A stretch of DNA of 64,000 nt from Phocaeicola sp. (GCA_022764505.1 JALEQJ010000004.1:1-64000); one strand, 5' to 3'. Positions 35,669 through 44,924 are shown, counted from the first letter of the stretch. The notes: a model not told the origin generated them from the letters alone. Translations and numbers: made by a program.

Positions 35669-36688
35669 TCAATGCAGAATAAAAAATATCAGTTGCCTCA
35701 GTAGCTGATAGCTATCTACAGAGGCATTTTTCACGCCTTTTGAACGGGCATCGCAATCCCTTATAGCACTCACTATGTGCATAACCTTCACCGCATTGTA
35801 AGCACGCATAGCTTGCAGATACTCTTTCACTTGCCAAGGAGCTTTCAGACCTAAGCATTGCATCACGCCTTGCTCCGTCTTTTGAGGTGCATAATAGGCG
35901 AGCATCAGATTGGAAAAAAAGTTGTGCAAGAGTGCCAATATAGGCTGAACAGGATTGTTTTTAGGATTGGATTCAAAGTACTTGATAATTTGATTGGCTT
36001 TGAATACATCTTTGGCTATCAGTGCATTTTTAAGTTCAAAACTGTTATACTCTTTGCTGATACCGATGTTTCTTTCTACCATTTCCGGCGTAATCTGCCT
36101 TTCTCCTTGTGGTAAAGTCAGCAGCAATTTATCCAATTCTCCTACCAAACGACTTAAATTAGCACCGACAAACTCTCCTATCAGTGCCGCTGTTTGTGGA
36201 GCTATTCCTATCTGCTTTTCTTTGAAATAACCTTCTATAAATGCAGGCAGTTGATAATCTTTTAGTTTTTTGGATTCGAACAGTATGCCTTCTTTCTCTA
36301 TGAGAGATACAGCCTTTTTTCTCTTGTCCATCTTGCCGTGCTTATAGCAAAGTACCAAGAGTGTACTATGATTAGGAGCTTTCAGATAAGTAGCCAAGTC
36401 GTCCCAATCTCCGCTTAGAGATTGTGCTTCTTTCACCACCACTACCTGATGACTCGCCATAATAGGATATCTGCGTGCTGTCTGTATGACAGACACGATA
36501 TCCGTATCTGCCCCATAAAGGACTGTAAGATTAAAGTCTTTCTCTTCTTCTGTAAGGATATGCTCTGTAATATAATTGGAGAGAATATCTATATAGTAAT
36601 CCTCTTCCCCCATAAAAGCATAAATAGGATAATACTTTTTCTTGCGAAGCTCTTGTAAAATATCTTCGTGTCTTTGTACTTCGGGCAT
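35669..36688 (-). CDS. holA: DNA polymerase III delta subunit
   Basis: A 339-residue clamp-loader subunit. It opens with YPIYAFMGEEDYYIDILSNYI (degenerate P-loop region), continues with VVVVKEAQSL and a helical collar domain (about residues 215-335). It opens the beta clamp during loading. The gene is downstream of the AMP nucleosidase gene on the same strand with an 11-bp gap, so both are probably one transcript. Confidence 0.9.
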   Translation of the reverse strand: MPEVQRHEDILQELRKKKYYPIYAFMGEEDYYIDILSNYITEHILTEEEKDFNLTVLYGADTDIVSVIQTARRYPIMASHQVVVVKEAQSLSGDWDDLATYLKAPNHSTLLVLCYKHGKMDKRKKAVSLIEKEGILFESKKLKDYQLPAFIEGYFKEKQIGIAPQTAALIGEFVGANLSRLVGELDKLLLTLPQGERQITPEMVERNIGISKEYNSFELKNALIAKDVFKANQIIKYFESNPKNNPVQPILALLHNFFSNLMLAYYAPQKTEQGVMQCLGLKAPWQVKEYLQAMRAYNAVKVMHIVSAIRDCDARSKGVKNASVDSYQLLRQLIFFILH

Positions 36689-36699
36689 AACTAAGAGGC

Positions 36700-37476
36700 T
36701 TACCAGTCAAATTTCAAGTGTTTCACAGTCTTTTGTTTATCAGAAATCATACGCAAAGAGTCTATACCGATGTTCAAGTGTTCTTTCACAAAATTCTGTG
36801 TAACCAAGTTATCGCTTTTCTCTGTCTTCACGCCTTCCGGTATCATAGGCTGATCTGACACGAGCAATAATGCTCCCGTAGGAATATGATTGGCAAAGCC
36901 TGTAGTAAAGAGTGTAGCCGTTTCCATATCTATAGCCATCGCTCTTGTCTTGAGGAGGTATTGCTTGAAATCATCATCGTGTTCCCAAATTCTACGGTTC
37001 GTAGTATAAACCGTCCCAGTCCAATAGTCTCTGGAATGGTTACGAATGGCAGAAGATACTGCACGCTGTAGCATAAAGGCAGGAAGAGCAGGCACTTCCG
37101 GTGGATAATAATCATTGGAGGTACCTTCTCCACGTATCGCAGCAATGGGTAATATCAAATCTCCTATCTTATTCTTCTTGTCTATCCCTCCACATTTCCC
37201 CAAGAAAAGACACGCTTTAGGTTCTACCGCACTCAGTAAATCCATAATAATGGCGGCATTGGGGCTTCCCATACCAAAATTGATAATCGTCATACCTTCT
37301 GCGTGCGCAGAAATCATATTGGCATCTCTACCTAAAACAGGTACACCAAATTTTTCTGCAAACATCTCTACATAGTTATTGAAATTGGTCAATAATATAT
37401 ATTTACCGAATTCATTCAAATTCCTTTTTGTATATCTCGGTAACCAGTTGGCTACGATTTCTTCTTTTGTTTTCAT
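36700..37476 (-). CDS. amn: AMP nucleosidase
   Basis: A 258-residue member of the nucleoside phosphorylase superfamily. TIINFGMGSPNAAIIMDLL, CLFLGKCGGID and the substrate-binding AIDMETATLFTTGF followed by LLVSDQPM fit the short AMP nucleosidases of Bacteroidota, which lack the N-terminal domain of the E. coli enzyme. It cleaves AMP to adenine and ribose-5-phosphate. It is co-oriented with holA (11 bp). Confidence 0.88.
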   Translation of the reverse strand: MKTKEEIVANWLPRYTKRNLNEFGKYILLTNFNNYVEMFAEKFGVPVLGRDANMISAHAEGMTIINFGMGSPNAAIIMDLLSAVEPKACLFLGKCGGIDKKNKIGDLILPIAAIRGEGTSNDYYPPEVPALPAFMLQRAVSSAIRNHSRDYWTGTVYTTNRRIWEHDDDFKQYLLKTRAMAIDMETATLFTTGFANHIPTGALLLVSDQPMIPEGVKTEKSDNLVTQNFVKEHLNIGIDSLRMISDKQKTVKHLKFDW

Positions 37477-37485
37477 CTTTCTTTT

Positions 37486-37493
37486 TACTTTTG
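37486..37493 (+). promoter_or_regulatory. -7 box for the HsdR_N-domain gene; decides its start
   Basis: TACTTTTG between the divergent amn and HsdR_N genes. A start point near 37498 excludes the longer frame opening at 37379, which would lie inside amn. Confidence 0.5.
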
Positions 37494-37567
37494 TGTTCTC
37501 ACTTAGAACTGTTTGCAGAAGTTTCTACACGATGGTTCTACTCATCTATAAAATGCAAAAATACAAA

Positions 37568-38026
37568 ATGAACGCATTAAACTTACCATACTTCCCCTTA
37601 AAAATCAAAAAGGTAGAAGAGAAGTACTTCGTTTGGGACATTCTCCGGAAGAAGTATATACAAATCACCCCCGAAGAATGGGTGAGGCAACATTTTGTGC
37701 ATTTTCTCATAGAAAGAAAAGGATACCCGAAAGGTTTGTTAGCCAATGAGGTGCAGGTTCTACTCAATGGTCAAAAGAAACGTTGCGATACGATTTTATA
37801 CAGCAAGACACAGCAACCATTTATGATCATAGAATACAAAGCTCCCGATGTCCCCATTACGCAAAAGGTCTTTGATCAAATAACCCGTTACAACATCGCA
37901 TTGAAAGTGCGTTACCTCATCGTAAGCAATGGTATAGAACATTTTTGCTGTGAGGTAAATTATCTACAGCATAGCTACCGTTTTCTCCCGGAAATTCCCA
38001 TGTACAGCAGTTTAATGAGCGAATAA
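37568..38026 (+). CDS. Type I restriction HsdR N-terminal-domain protein (stand-alone nuclease-like)
   Basis: From the ATG at 37568 (MNALNLPYFPLKIKK), 152 residues. An in-frame ATG at 37553 is an alternative. EEWVRQHFVHFLIERKGYPKGLLANE, then RCDTILYSKTQQPFMIIEYKAP, shows the PD-(D/E)xK nuclease core (Asp, then Glu-x-Lys in IEYKAP) of the HsdR_N_2 family. No HsdM/HsdS or helicase is nearby, so it is not a classical restriction enzyme. Such single-domain proteins are common in Bacteroidota; their role is not established. Confidence 0.87.
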   Translation: MNALNLPYFPLKIKKVEEKYFVWDILRKKYIQITPEEWVRQHFVHFLIERKGYPKGLLANEVQVLLNGQKKRCDTILYSKTQQPFMIIEYKAPDVPITQKVFDQITRYNIALKVRYLIVSNGIEHFCCEVNYLQHSYRFLPEIPMYSSLMSE

Positions 38027-38048
38027 ACTCTATTCTCATTAGAGCTTC

Positions 38049-38666
38049 TCATTTTATCTGCATGAGATGTTTCCAACCTGCCGTTCCATAACCTATATAT
38101 TCTTTTAAGAAGGATCTTGCTGTGTCAATAGATAGTTCCTCTTGCATACAAAGAATACCCAGCATAGATACCCACATGGAACATAAAAAATAAAAGAACA
38201 AGGGAGAAACTTCATGACTGATGTGAGGATATTTCTTCTTCATCTCTTTAAGGTAATTTTCTCCATATTCCATTTGCTTAGCTATAAGTGCTTCACGAAA
38301 ATTTTCCAATGGCGTCCCCGAAGAATGAAAGAGTAAAAGTTTAAGTTCGCTCTTATATTTCTGCACAAAATGCAAAAGTGCTTCTATCATCTGTTGCTGG
38401 TACTCTTCCACGGAATAAAACTCTATATTTAATCCTTTTTCTCCATTATACTTCTCTATAAAATCGTAGAGTGCTTTTATAGTAGGCTGCATCACGGCAC
38501 TATAAATTTCATTCTTATTGCGGAAGTAGTGGTAGATATTCCCTACAGCAATGCCTGAGCTAATGGAAATTTGATTGATAGTAGTTTTCTTTACACCATT
38601 ATTGATAAATTCCTGATGAGCAATGGTCAGAATCCGTTTTTTCTTGTCGTCTTTCAATACCTGCAT
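38049..38666 (-). CDS. TetR-family transcriptional regulator
   Basis: A 205-residue regulator from the ATG at 38666 (MQVLKDDKKKRIL). The HTH region is IAHQEFINNGVKKTTINQISISSGIAVGNIYHYFRNKNEIYSAV, the TetR pattern. The C-terminal ligand domain is variable. A longer frame opens at 38717, but the minus-strand -7 box at 38717-38724 makes that impossible. It lies 200 bp downstream of the DUF4374/TonB unit on the same strand, with its own promoter; whether it controls that unit is unknown. Confidence 0.9.
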   Translation of the reverse strand: MQVLKDDKKKRILTIAHQEFINNGVKKTTINQISISSGIAVGNIYHYFRNKNEIYSAVMQPTIKALYDFIEKYNGEKGLNIEFYSVEEYQQQMIEALLHFVQKYKSELKLLLFHSSGTPLENFREALIAKQMEYGENYLKEMKKKYPHISHEVSPLFFYFLCSMWVSMLGILCMQEELSIDTARSFLKEYIGYGTAGWKHLMQIK

Positions 38667-38716
38667 ATATATACTTTTATAGGAATTACATATGAAAATC
38701 CCTATTATTCCAAACA

Positions 38717-38724
38717 CAAAGGTA
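38717..38724 (-). promoter_or_regulatory. -7 box for the TetR gene
   Basis: Minus-strand TACCTTTG, 51 bp before the ATG at 38666. Confidence 0.5.
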
Positions 38725-38866
38725 TATCAATCCTCGTAAGTTCTATGAGTTCTCTCTTCCGGATTATTGTGAAAATCTTGTAAATTAAGACAGATGCTTC
38801 CTTTCTTTTGAATACGAAAAGAAAGGAAGCATCTGCTATTTACAAATTCTTTAATAAAGAAAAAGT

Positions 38867-40105
38867 TCATTTTTGAGCAAAACTATAAAAGAATGAAGGG
38901 TAACCCTCAACCTTCACAATAGGTCCTGCTATTTTCTTACTGGCAAGGTCATAAGTATAGAATCCATTATCATTTTTATTGGCACTGCCAAATACTATCT
39001 GCCCTTTATATCTCCCTATAGCTTCACCAAAAGGCGTTGATATAGGAAAATCTTTTATAGCTTCTATTGTCTTGGAGTTTAAATCTATAACTACAGCCAC
39101 TCTGGACAATGTAGTGTATGGATTACTGCTTTGCTTATCAAGAGCATAAGCATTGGCATAAGCACAAAGTTTCCCGTTTCCTGCGTAAAAAACAGCCGGT
39201 AAATAATCTACATAATTTACAGACAGTCCTGTTACTTTGGTTTTGTCAAGACGAATGCAATAATCAGGGTCTATTTCGTGTGTTCCTTTCTTTATACGAA
39301 TAATACCCGCAGGATATTTTTTTGTATTAAAACCGAATGCTGATATACAGTTGATATATATATTTTCCTGTTCGTCCATAAAAATAGATTTGGCATCTGT
39401 AGGACGTGTGGGGACACTAACACCTAAAGTTTCATTTACGATGACCTTTTCCAATTCGTCCTTAGCTGTATTTATTAAAGCTATCTCTACTTTATTTTCA
39501 CGTGGCTGCCATTTACTGTCGAATTGAGAGAGCCCTACGTACAAATATCCGTCACGAATAATCATCGCTGCAGGAGAAACTTTGGTATCTGCATGACTAA
39601 GCTTATTGAGATCTATTTCTTTAATCAGTTTCATTGTTTCCGGATTGAAAACATAAATCAATCCCAAACTTTGCAACGTGAGATATGCTTTCTGATTATT
39701 CAGTTTAACTATACAAGATGCTCCTGAACCTGCAGGCAGAGCAAGTACACCTTTGTTCTCAAGATGATTTTGTTTATCAAGCTGGTAACGTACTACTTCC
39801 GCCTTTGTATTGCCACTATATGCCGGTAGTGAATAAATATCTCCATCCGGGAATACTATCGGAGTAGCGCCAAATCCGGTAGGAATACTGTTTTTATTGT
39901 CGTATTTTGCCGGATTAAGATTCGCTATAGTTTGCAAATAGGCACTTCCTGTATTACCTTCGGGATTAGGAATGCTCGTAGCAAAAACAATCTCATGTGC
40001 AGTTTCTTTTATCACTGGAGGCTTGGGAGAAGGATTCTCTCCCTTATCACAAGCAATACTAATAAGAGAGACTAACATGACCCTCAAAAGATTTCTTACT
40101 TTCAT
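38867..40105 (-). CDS. DUF4374 lipoprotein (XusB-like siderophore-binding protein)
   Basis: A 412-residue protein with a lipoprotein signal ending LVSLISIAC (Cys near residue 20), followed by DKGENPSPKPP. The rest is a repetitive beta structure, probably a propeller, of the DUF4374 family (TGSAYLQTIANLNPAKYDNK, GYLYVGLSQFD). In Bacteroides thetaiotaomicron, XusB is a DUF4374 surface lipoprotein that binds xenosiderophores beside the TonB receptor XusA. The gene here sits 25 bp downstream of a TonB receptor, the same arrangement. The third Xus gene (PepSY-type reductase) is absent. Function is inferred by family and context. Confidence 0.88.
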   Translation of the reverse strand: MKVRNLLRVMLVSLISIACDKGENPSPKPPVIKETAHEIVFATSIPNPEGNTGSAYLQTIANLNPAKYDNKNSIPTGFGATPIVFPDGDIYSLPAYSGNTKAEVVRYQLDKQNHLENKGVLALPAGSGASCIVKLNNQKAYLTLQSLGLIYVFNPETMKLIKEIDLNKLSHADTKVSPAAMIIRDGYLYVGLSQFDSKWQPRENKVEIALINTAKDELEKVIVNETLGVSVPTRPTDAKSIFMDEQENIYINCISAFGFNTKKYPAGIIRIKKGTHEIDPDYCIRLDKTKVTGLSVNYVDYLPAVFYAGNGKLCAYANAYALDKQSSNPYTTLSRVAVVIDLNSKTIEAIKDFPISTPFGEAIGRYKGQIVFGSANKNDNGFYTYDLASKKIAGPIVKVEGYPSFFYSFAQK

Positions 40106-40130
40106 AATTTTACGGTTTTAGTTTAAATGA

Positions 40131-42473
40131 TTATTTTAATAGATATCTTATTTTGAAGCTAACAGAACGACCCGGTAAAGGACGATTAAGCTCCGACCAA
40201 ACTTCTTTATTGGTTAGATTCTTCAGCTTCAGAGAAATAGTCCATTTATTATTCATGAAACTGTGTTCTATACCTGCGTCCATTGTAAACGAAGCCGGTA
40301 TTTTTCTATTTTGCTTTTCGCTCACTTCAAAATCATAGAAATATTCATGAATGTATGAAGCATCAAACAGAATACGCGTTTTCTGTCTTTTTCCACCGAA
40401 AAGGTTATTACGATGAAATTCCATACCGAAATTCCCCAAAAGATATGGAATGTTCGGTATACGCTTCCCTTTAGTAGGATTAGCTACATTTGTAGCAGGT
40501 ATATTCTTACGGGTATCTCTTAGATCTTGGTATGTAGCGTTTGCATATACATAAAGAAATGGAAGAACATCTCCTTTTATTTCCCCTTCTATTCCATAAG
40601 TACGTACACTCCCAAAGTTTCTGTATCTCGCCATAGACGGAAGAAGATCTTGAGTAAATCTTATCATATTGCTGAGATTGTTATAAAAACCATTAATCTC
40701 CGCTTCTATAAAAAAACCTGATTTACAATTTTTGCGAAAAAGGAAGCCAAGATTAGCTCCTGTAGTTCTCTCCGGCTCCAATGCCGTTGAAGGAAGAATA
40801 GAATATCCATTCCCTAACAACTCTTCACTTGTAGGAAGTCTTACTTCTGAGTTGAAAGAAGCTTTTATAAGAAAAGATGGAGATATCCTATACCGTAATG
40901 ATTCACTCCAGCCTACATAATTCTTATTAAGTTTTACGGTTTGCAACTCGTTTATATTAAAGCTATCCAATGCTTTGGAACGAGAAGAAAAGAAAAAGTT
41001 CTTCAATGTAAAGGCACTTTGAAAACGATCATTAAAAAGCGTAAGATCATAGGATAGACCTACTGTAAGGTTTTTTATATTGCCAGGATAATTGGCTACA
41101 TATCCCAGTGCTTTATCCATGAGTTCATCTTTGGGAAGCAATCTAGTATGATTTGCATAAGCGTTCAGATTTATGGAGTGATGCTTGTCCAGTGTATAGC
41201 ACAGATTCAGTTTCCCAAACGTTTCATGTGAACGATTATGTCCATCTGATGGGAAATTGCCTTGTTCTCCTCCGTAAGTAGAAACCGGAGGATAACGCTT
41301 TCCGTCCCAATCATAACGATACATTGCGGTATCTTTCAAACCGTACCAACCATAATTATACACTAAATCGAGGTCAAAGTCCAAACCATCAACAAAGAAG
41401 TTTTTGCGTTTCATTGTAAGTTCTGTAATAATAGATGATGAGTGGTTGAACGCTTCTCTGATATCCATATCTATGCCTTGTATCTCCTGACGGGTACTAG
41501 AGAACAGCAATTCATATTTCAGTTCATCAAACCACCATTTGGTAGCTTTCACAGATGTGCCTACAAGTAGATTACTGAATTTATCGTGATTTCGTCTGAT
41601 CCTGCGATTATCAAGATGAATTAAACGCATCTTATAACTATTATCGGAGTGAGTGTAATAACCTCCTACACCGAATTGTAGCCCTGTCTTAGAATCGGTA
41701 TGTTTCAAGATACCATTAAGCCTGTGTGTATTGAATGATCCTATTTCATAAGCACCATCAAAATAAAAAGGAGGGTAGTCTTTTGTAACAATATTTACGG
41801 CTCCTCCAAGTGCAGAGCCTCCGAATTTATAGGGTACAATACCCTTATAAATTTCTATTCTTTCTATCATATCTGTAGGAATATCATTCAAGCTTACGAA
41901 GTTACTCATCTGTCCCATAGGAGATTCATCTATAAAAAGCCCCATGCGCTTTCCCTCCAAACCACGTACAGATATACGTGATGCACTACCAACTCCACCT
42001 GTATTACGCACCGTTACCCCTGTTGTTCGAGCTATTACTTCATTAATAGACGAAGCTGTACCTTGTAACTGATGTTGTGCAATAACAGAGATAGGCATTG
42101 AGCTCTCACGCAAAATTCTTGCTTTACTACGAGCTGTCACCACAACTTCGTCTATAGGTTTTTCCGAGACAAAAAGAGCTATATCACATTTTATACTATC
42201 CGTTGCGGATATTTGTTTTATCACATTTTCTGTTCTATAACCTAAAGTACTAAAAGAGATATTGAAAGTCTTACCCTGTGGTAACCTAAGGATATACTTA
42301 CCATCTGGCTGGCTTACCGCTGTCATCTTATTTTTATTTACAGTGATATACACACCACCAAGTGCTTCTCTCGTTAATCCATCTGTAATTTTGCCATATA
42401 AAATACACTCTTGTGCATCAGCAGAAAAAGGGGAAAGAGCTGATAAGAGTATAAAAAGATAAAATAATTTCAT
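40131..42473 (-). CDS. TonB-dependent outer-membrane receptor (XusA-like)
   Basis: A 780-residue receptor from the ATG at 42473 with a signal peptide (MKLFYLFILLSALSPFSADAQ). A CarboxypepD_reg-like domain (about residues 25-110; LYGKITDGLTREALGGVYI) is followed by the plug (IDEVVVTARSKARILRESSMPISVI ... SRISVRGLEGKRMGLFIDE) and the beta-barrel ending in Phe/Tyr-rich VSFKIRYLLK. It imports ligands such as iron chelates using TonB energy. The frame is open another 66 codons upstream, and an ATG at 42572 is possible, but that stretch contains a terminator hairpin and lies before the signal peptide. Co-transcribed with the DUF4374 gene. Confidence 0.93.
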   Translation of the reverse strand: MKLFYLFILLSALSPFSADAQECILYGKITDGLTREALGGVYITVNKNKMTAVSQPDGKYILRLPQGKTFNISFSTLGYRTENVIKQISATDSIKCDIALFVSEKPIDEVVVTARSKARILRESSMPISVIAQHQLQGTASSINEVIARTTGVTVRNTGGVGSASRISVRGLEGKRMGLFIDESPMGQMSNFVSLNDIPTDMIERIEIYKGIVPYKFGGSALGGAVNIVTKDYPPFYFDGAYEIGSFNTHRLNGILKHTDSKTGLQFGVGGYYTHSDNSYKMRLIHLDNRRIRRNHDKFSNLLVGTSVKATKWWFDELKYELLFSSTRQEIQGIDMDIREAFNHSSSIITELTMKRKNFFVDGLDFDLDLVYNYGWYGLKDTAMYRYDWDGKRYPPVSTYGGEQGNFPSDGHNRSHETFGKLNLCYTLDKHHSINLNAYANHTRLLPKDELMDKALGYVANYPGNIKNLTVGLSYDLTLFNDRFQSAFTLKNFFFSSRSKALDSFNINELQTVKLNKNYVGWSESLRYRISPSFLIKASFNSEVRLPTSEELLGNGYSILPSTALEPERTTGANLGFLFRKNCKSGFFIEAEINGFYNNLSNMIRFTQDLLPSMARYRNFGSVRTYGIEGEIKGDVLPFLYVYANATYQDLRDTRKNIPATNVANPTKGKRIPNIPYLLGNFGMEFHRNNLFGGKRQKTRILFDASYIHEYFYDFEVSEKQNRKIPASFTMDAGIEHSFMNNKWTISLKLKNLTNKEVWSELNRPLPGRSVSFKIRYLLK

Positions 42474-42613
42474 CTTCAATAATGAATATCTCTGAGAAAT
42501 ATTCAAAAAAAAAGAGTGTCCATCAATATGACACTCTTTTGAACTATTGTCGGAGAATTTATATCTCCTCATTCTTATCCTGTGTAAATACATAAATATA
42601 AAACTTTTTTTCA
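42474..42613 (-). promoter_or_regulatory. Structured 5' leader of the TonB receptor operon (candidate attenuator)
   Basis: About 140 nt between the predicted start point (near 42613) and the ATG. In transcript order it holds a hairpin GGAGA/TCTCC (about 42571-42555), an intrinsic terminator (42540-42505), and a hairpin GAATAT/ATATTC (42504-42484) just before the start. An in-frame ATG at 42572 with no stop before the main ORF overlaps all of it. Confidence 0.5.
42505..42540 (-). terminator. Intrinsic terminator inside the TonB receptor leader
   Basis: On the minus strand AAAAGAGTGTC, a 9-nt loop and GACACTCTTTT form an 11-bp stem ending in nine T. It stands 31 bp upstream of the receptor ATG and downstream of the promoter. 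Confidence 0.7.
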
Positions 42614-42618
42614 ATTTG

Positions 42619-42649
42619 CAAAGATAAAATACAGGCATTACCCACGCAA
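42619..42649 (-). promoter_or_regulatory. Promoter of the TonB receptor/DUF4374 operon
   Basis: Minus-strand TTG (42647-42649), a 20-bp spacer and TATCTTTG (42619-42626). Confidence 0.65.
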
Positions 42650-42824
42650 TACCTACAAATAGGTATTCCATATATGCGATATCAAGGATAGAGAAGTTGC
42701 CAAGTTTTCTCTGTTTCTACACCTATCCATGAAGAAATGAAGGCTATTCGTAAAATAAATTAAAATATCTCTCCGTCTAAGAAAAAAGTTTCCGAAACAC
42801 CTCCACTCTTGCTTTACTTATAGG

Positions 42825-42864
42825 TATATTTGTAGCTCACTATAATCAATACATCATAAGGAGG
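42825..42864 (+). promoter_or_regulatory. -7 box and strong Shine-Dalgarno of nagB
   Basis: TATATTTG (42825-42832) and AAGGAGG (42858-42864), the latter 7 bp before the ATG. A full Shine-Dalgarno is unusual in this phylum and supports the start at 42872. Confidence 0.55.
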
Positions 42865-42871
42865 AAAGTAT

Positions 42872-44857
42872 ATGAGAACAAATCTTAGTTCTTTAATTTC
42901 GCTCAATAGAGTTTCTACTCGTTACTACAAGCTGGATAATCCCGTAGAGCGATCAGTTATCACGCGTTTTGAAAAAATCCCTACGCATATATATGAACAT
43001 GCCACAGAAGGTTCTAAAGCCATAGCTGCAGAAATAGGGCAGAAAATTCGTCGCACTCAGGCAGAAGGAAAGCACTGTACTATAGCCGCAGGTATCGGAA
43101 ATTCTCTTCGTCCTGTCTTTGCAGAGCTTATTCGTCTACACATAGAAGAAGGTCTGAGTTTCAAGAATGTTATCTTTTTCAATTTGGACGAATACTACCC
43201 ACTTTCCGACAAGGTTCACAGTACACTTCATCAGCTACGTGAGATATTTCTTTCTCATATAGATATTTCTGAAGAAAACATCTGTGCCTTAGATGGAAGC
43301 ATAGCACAATCCGATGTAGTAGAATACTGTTTGAGCCACGAAGAAAAAATAAAATCTTACGGAGGTTTAGACATTGTCATTATGGGATTAGGACGAAAAG
43401 GAAATATCGCCATGAACGAGCCCGGTTCCAATATAGCTTCTATCACTCGTCTTATTCTTACAGATGCAGATACAAGAGCAGAAGCTACCAGAAATTTAGG
43501 TTTGGAACAGCTTCCCAACTGTTCTCTTACGATGGGTGTTTCCACCATTCTGAGTGCAAAGAAAGTCTACTTGGTCGCTTGGGGAGAAGATAAAGCACCT
43601 ATTATAAAGAAAGCAGTAGAAGACACCACTACAGATACCCTGCCTGCTTCTTTTTTACAAGCGCACGTCAATGCCTCTGTCTGCATAGACTTACCTGCGG
43701 CCAACAATCTTACACGTATCCAAAGACCATGGTTAGTAACCACCTGCGAATGGAATGACAAGCTGATCCGTAGCGCGATAGTATGGCTCTGCCAACTAAC
43801 AGACAAACCAGTGCTGAAGCTTACGAACAAAGACTATAATGACAACGGATTAAGTGAGCTCTTGGCACTTTATGGTTCTGCTTACAATGCCAATATCAAA
43901 GTCTTCAATGATCTCCAACACACCATCACCGGCTGGCCCGGAGGAAAGCCCAATGCAGACGATACTTATCGCCCGGAACGTGCTAAACCTTATCCTAAGC
44001 GTGTCATAGTCTTCTCTCCTCACCCGGACGATGATGTGATTTCTATGGGAGGCACTGTTCGCCGACTTGTACAACAAGGACACGAAGTACACGTGGCTTA
44101 CCAAACTTCCGGAAACATAGCAGTAGGAGATGAAGAAGTGGTACGTTTTATGCACTTCATCAATGGCTTTAATCAAATCTTTGCCAAAGGAGAAAATCAA
44201 GTCATCGCTTCTAAGTATAAAGAAATAAAGAGCTTCCTCCAAAATAAACAGGAAGGAGATATGGATTCCGAAGATATAAGAACCATTAAAGGACTTATAC
44301 GTAGAGGAGAAGCCAGAACTGCTTGTACTTACAATGATATTCCTCTCCAACGCTGCCATTTCTTGGATTTACCATTCTATGAAACAGGTAGAATAGAGAA
44401 AATGCCTATCGGGGAAGCAGATGTACGCATCGTACAGAAACTGATACACGAGATAGCTCCTCACCAGATTTTCGTAGCAGGAGACTTGGCAGACCCACAC
44501 GGTACGCATAGAGTTTGCTTAGATGCAGTCTTTGCTGCCATAGACGAAGAAAAGAAAGAAAAAGCCAAATGGTTAGAAGACTGTCGTATTTGGATGTACC
44601 GAGGTGCTTGGGCAGAATGGGGAATAGAAAATATAGAGATGGCTGTACCACTCAGTCCCGAAGAGTTACGTGCCAAGAGAAACTCTATCTTGAAACACCA
44701 ATCGCAAATGGAAAGCGCACCTTTCCTCGGTAGTGATGAACGCTTGTTCTGGCAACGCAGTGAAGAGAGAAATCGTGCCACAGCAGAGCTCTATCATAAA
44801 TTGGGACTTGCTTCTTACGAGGCTATAGAGGCTTTCGTAGAATACATGCCTCTCTAA
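42872..44857 (+). CDS. nagB: Glucosamine-6-phosphate deaminase fused to a PIG-L/LmbE deacetylase domain
   Basis: A 661-residue two-domain protein. The NagB domain (about residues 30-300) has FFNLDEYYPLS and MGLGRKGNIAMNEPGS. The PIG-L domain (about 370-640) has VFSPHPDDDVISMGGTVRRL and AGDLADPHGTHR, the zinc motifs of GlcNAc deacetylases. The fusion suggests deacetylation and deamination of amino sugars in one protein, feeding fructose-6-phosphate to glycolysis. In E. coli NagB the active loop reads GHIAFNEP; here the His is Asn and the preceding Asp is Lys, while the Glu is kept. Similar fused forms are known in Bacteroidota. Confidence 0.93.
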   Translation: MRTNLSSLISLNRVSTRYYKLDNPVERSVITRFEKIPTHIYEHATEGSKAIAAEIGQKIRRTQAEGKHCTIAAGIGNSLRPVFAELIRLHIEEGLSFKNVIFFNLDEYYPLSDKVHSTLHQLREIFLSHIDISEENICALDGSIAQSDVVEYCLSHEEKIKSYGGLDIVIMGLGRKGNIAMNEPGSNIASITRLILTDADTRAEATRNLGLEQLPNCSLTMGVSTILSAKKVYLVAWGEDKAPIIKKAVEDTTTDTLPASFLQAHVNASVCIDLPAANNLTRIQRPWLVTTCEWNDKLIRSAIVWLCQLTDKPVLKLTNKDYNDNGLSELLALYGSAYNANIKVFNDLQHTITGWPGGKPNADDTYRPERAKPYPKRVIVFSPHPDDDVISMGGTVRRLVQQGHEVHVAYQTSGNIAVGDEEVVRFMHFINGFNQIFAKGENQVIASKYKEIKSFLQNKQEGDMDSEDIRTIKGLIRRGEARTACTYNDIPLQRCHFLDLPFYETGRIEKMPIGEADVRIVQKLIHEIAPHQIFVAGDLADPHGTHRVCLDAVFAAIDEEKKEKAKWLEDCRIWMYRGAWAEWGIENIEMAVPLSPEELRAKRNSILKHQSQMESAPFLGSDERLFWQRSEERNRATAELYHKLGLASYEAIEAFVEYMPL

Positions 44858-44886
44858 ATATACCCAACACTATAATTTTAAGAAAG

Positions 44887-44924
44887 GGTGTACCGAGTTA
44901 TCAGATTTTGGTACACCTTTTTTT
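44887..44924 (+). terminator. nagB terminator
   Basis: GGTGTACC (44887-44894) and GGTACACC (44910-44917), 8-bp stem with a 15-nt loop, followed by seven T. The remaining sequence to purB (44925-45190) holds only the purB promoter. Confidence 0.85.

Noticed and set aside
37379..37567. Extended N-terminus of the HsdR_N protein
   Set aside because: Lies over the amn coding region and upstream of the gene's own -7 box; the hydrophobic extension is not part of the family.
37568..38026. Type I restriction-modification locus
   Set aside because: Only the nuclease-like domain is present; no methylase, specificity or helicase gene in the vicinity.
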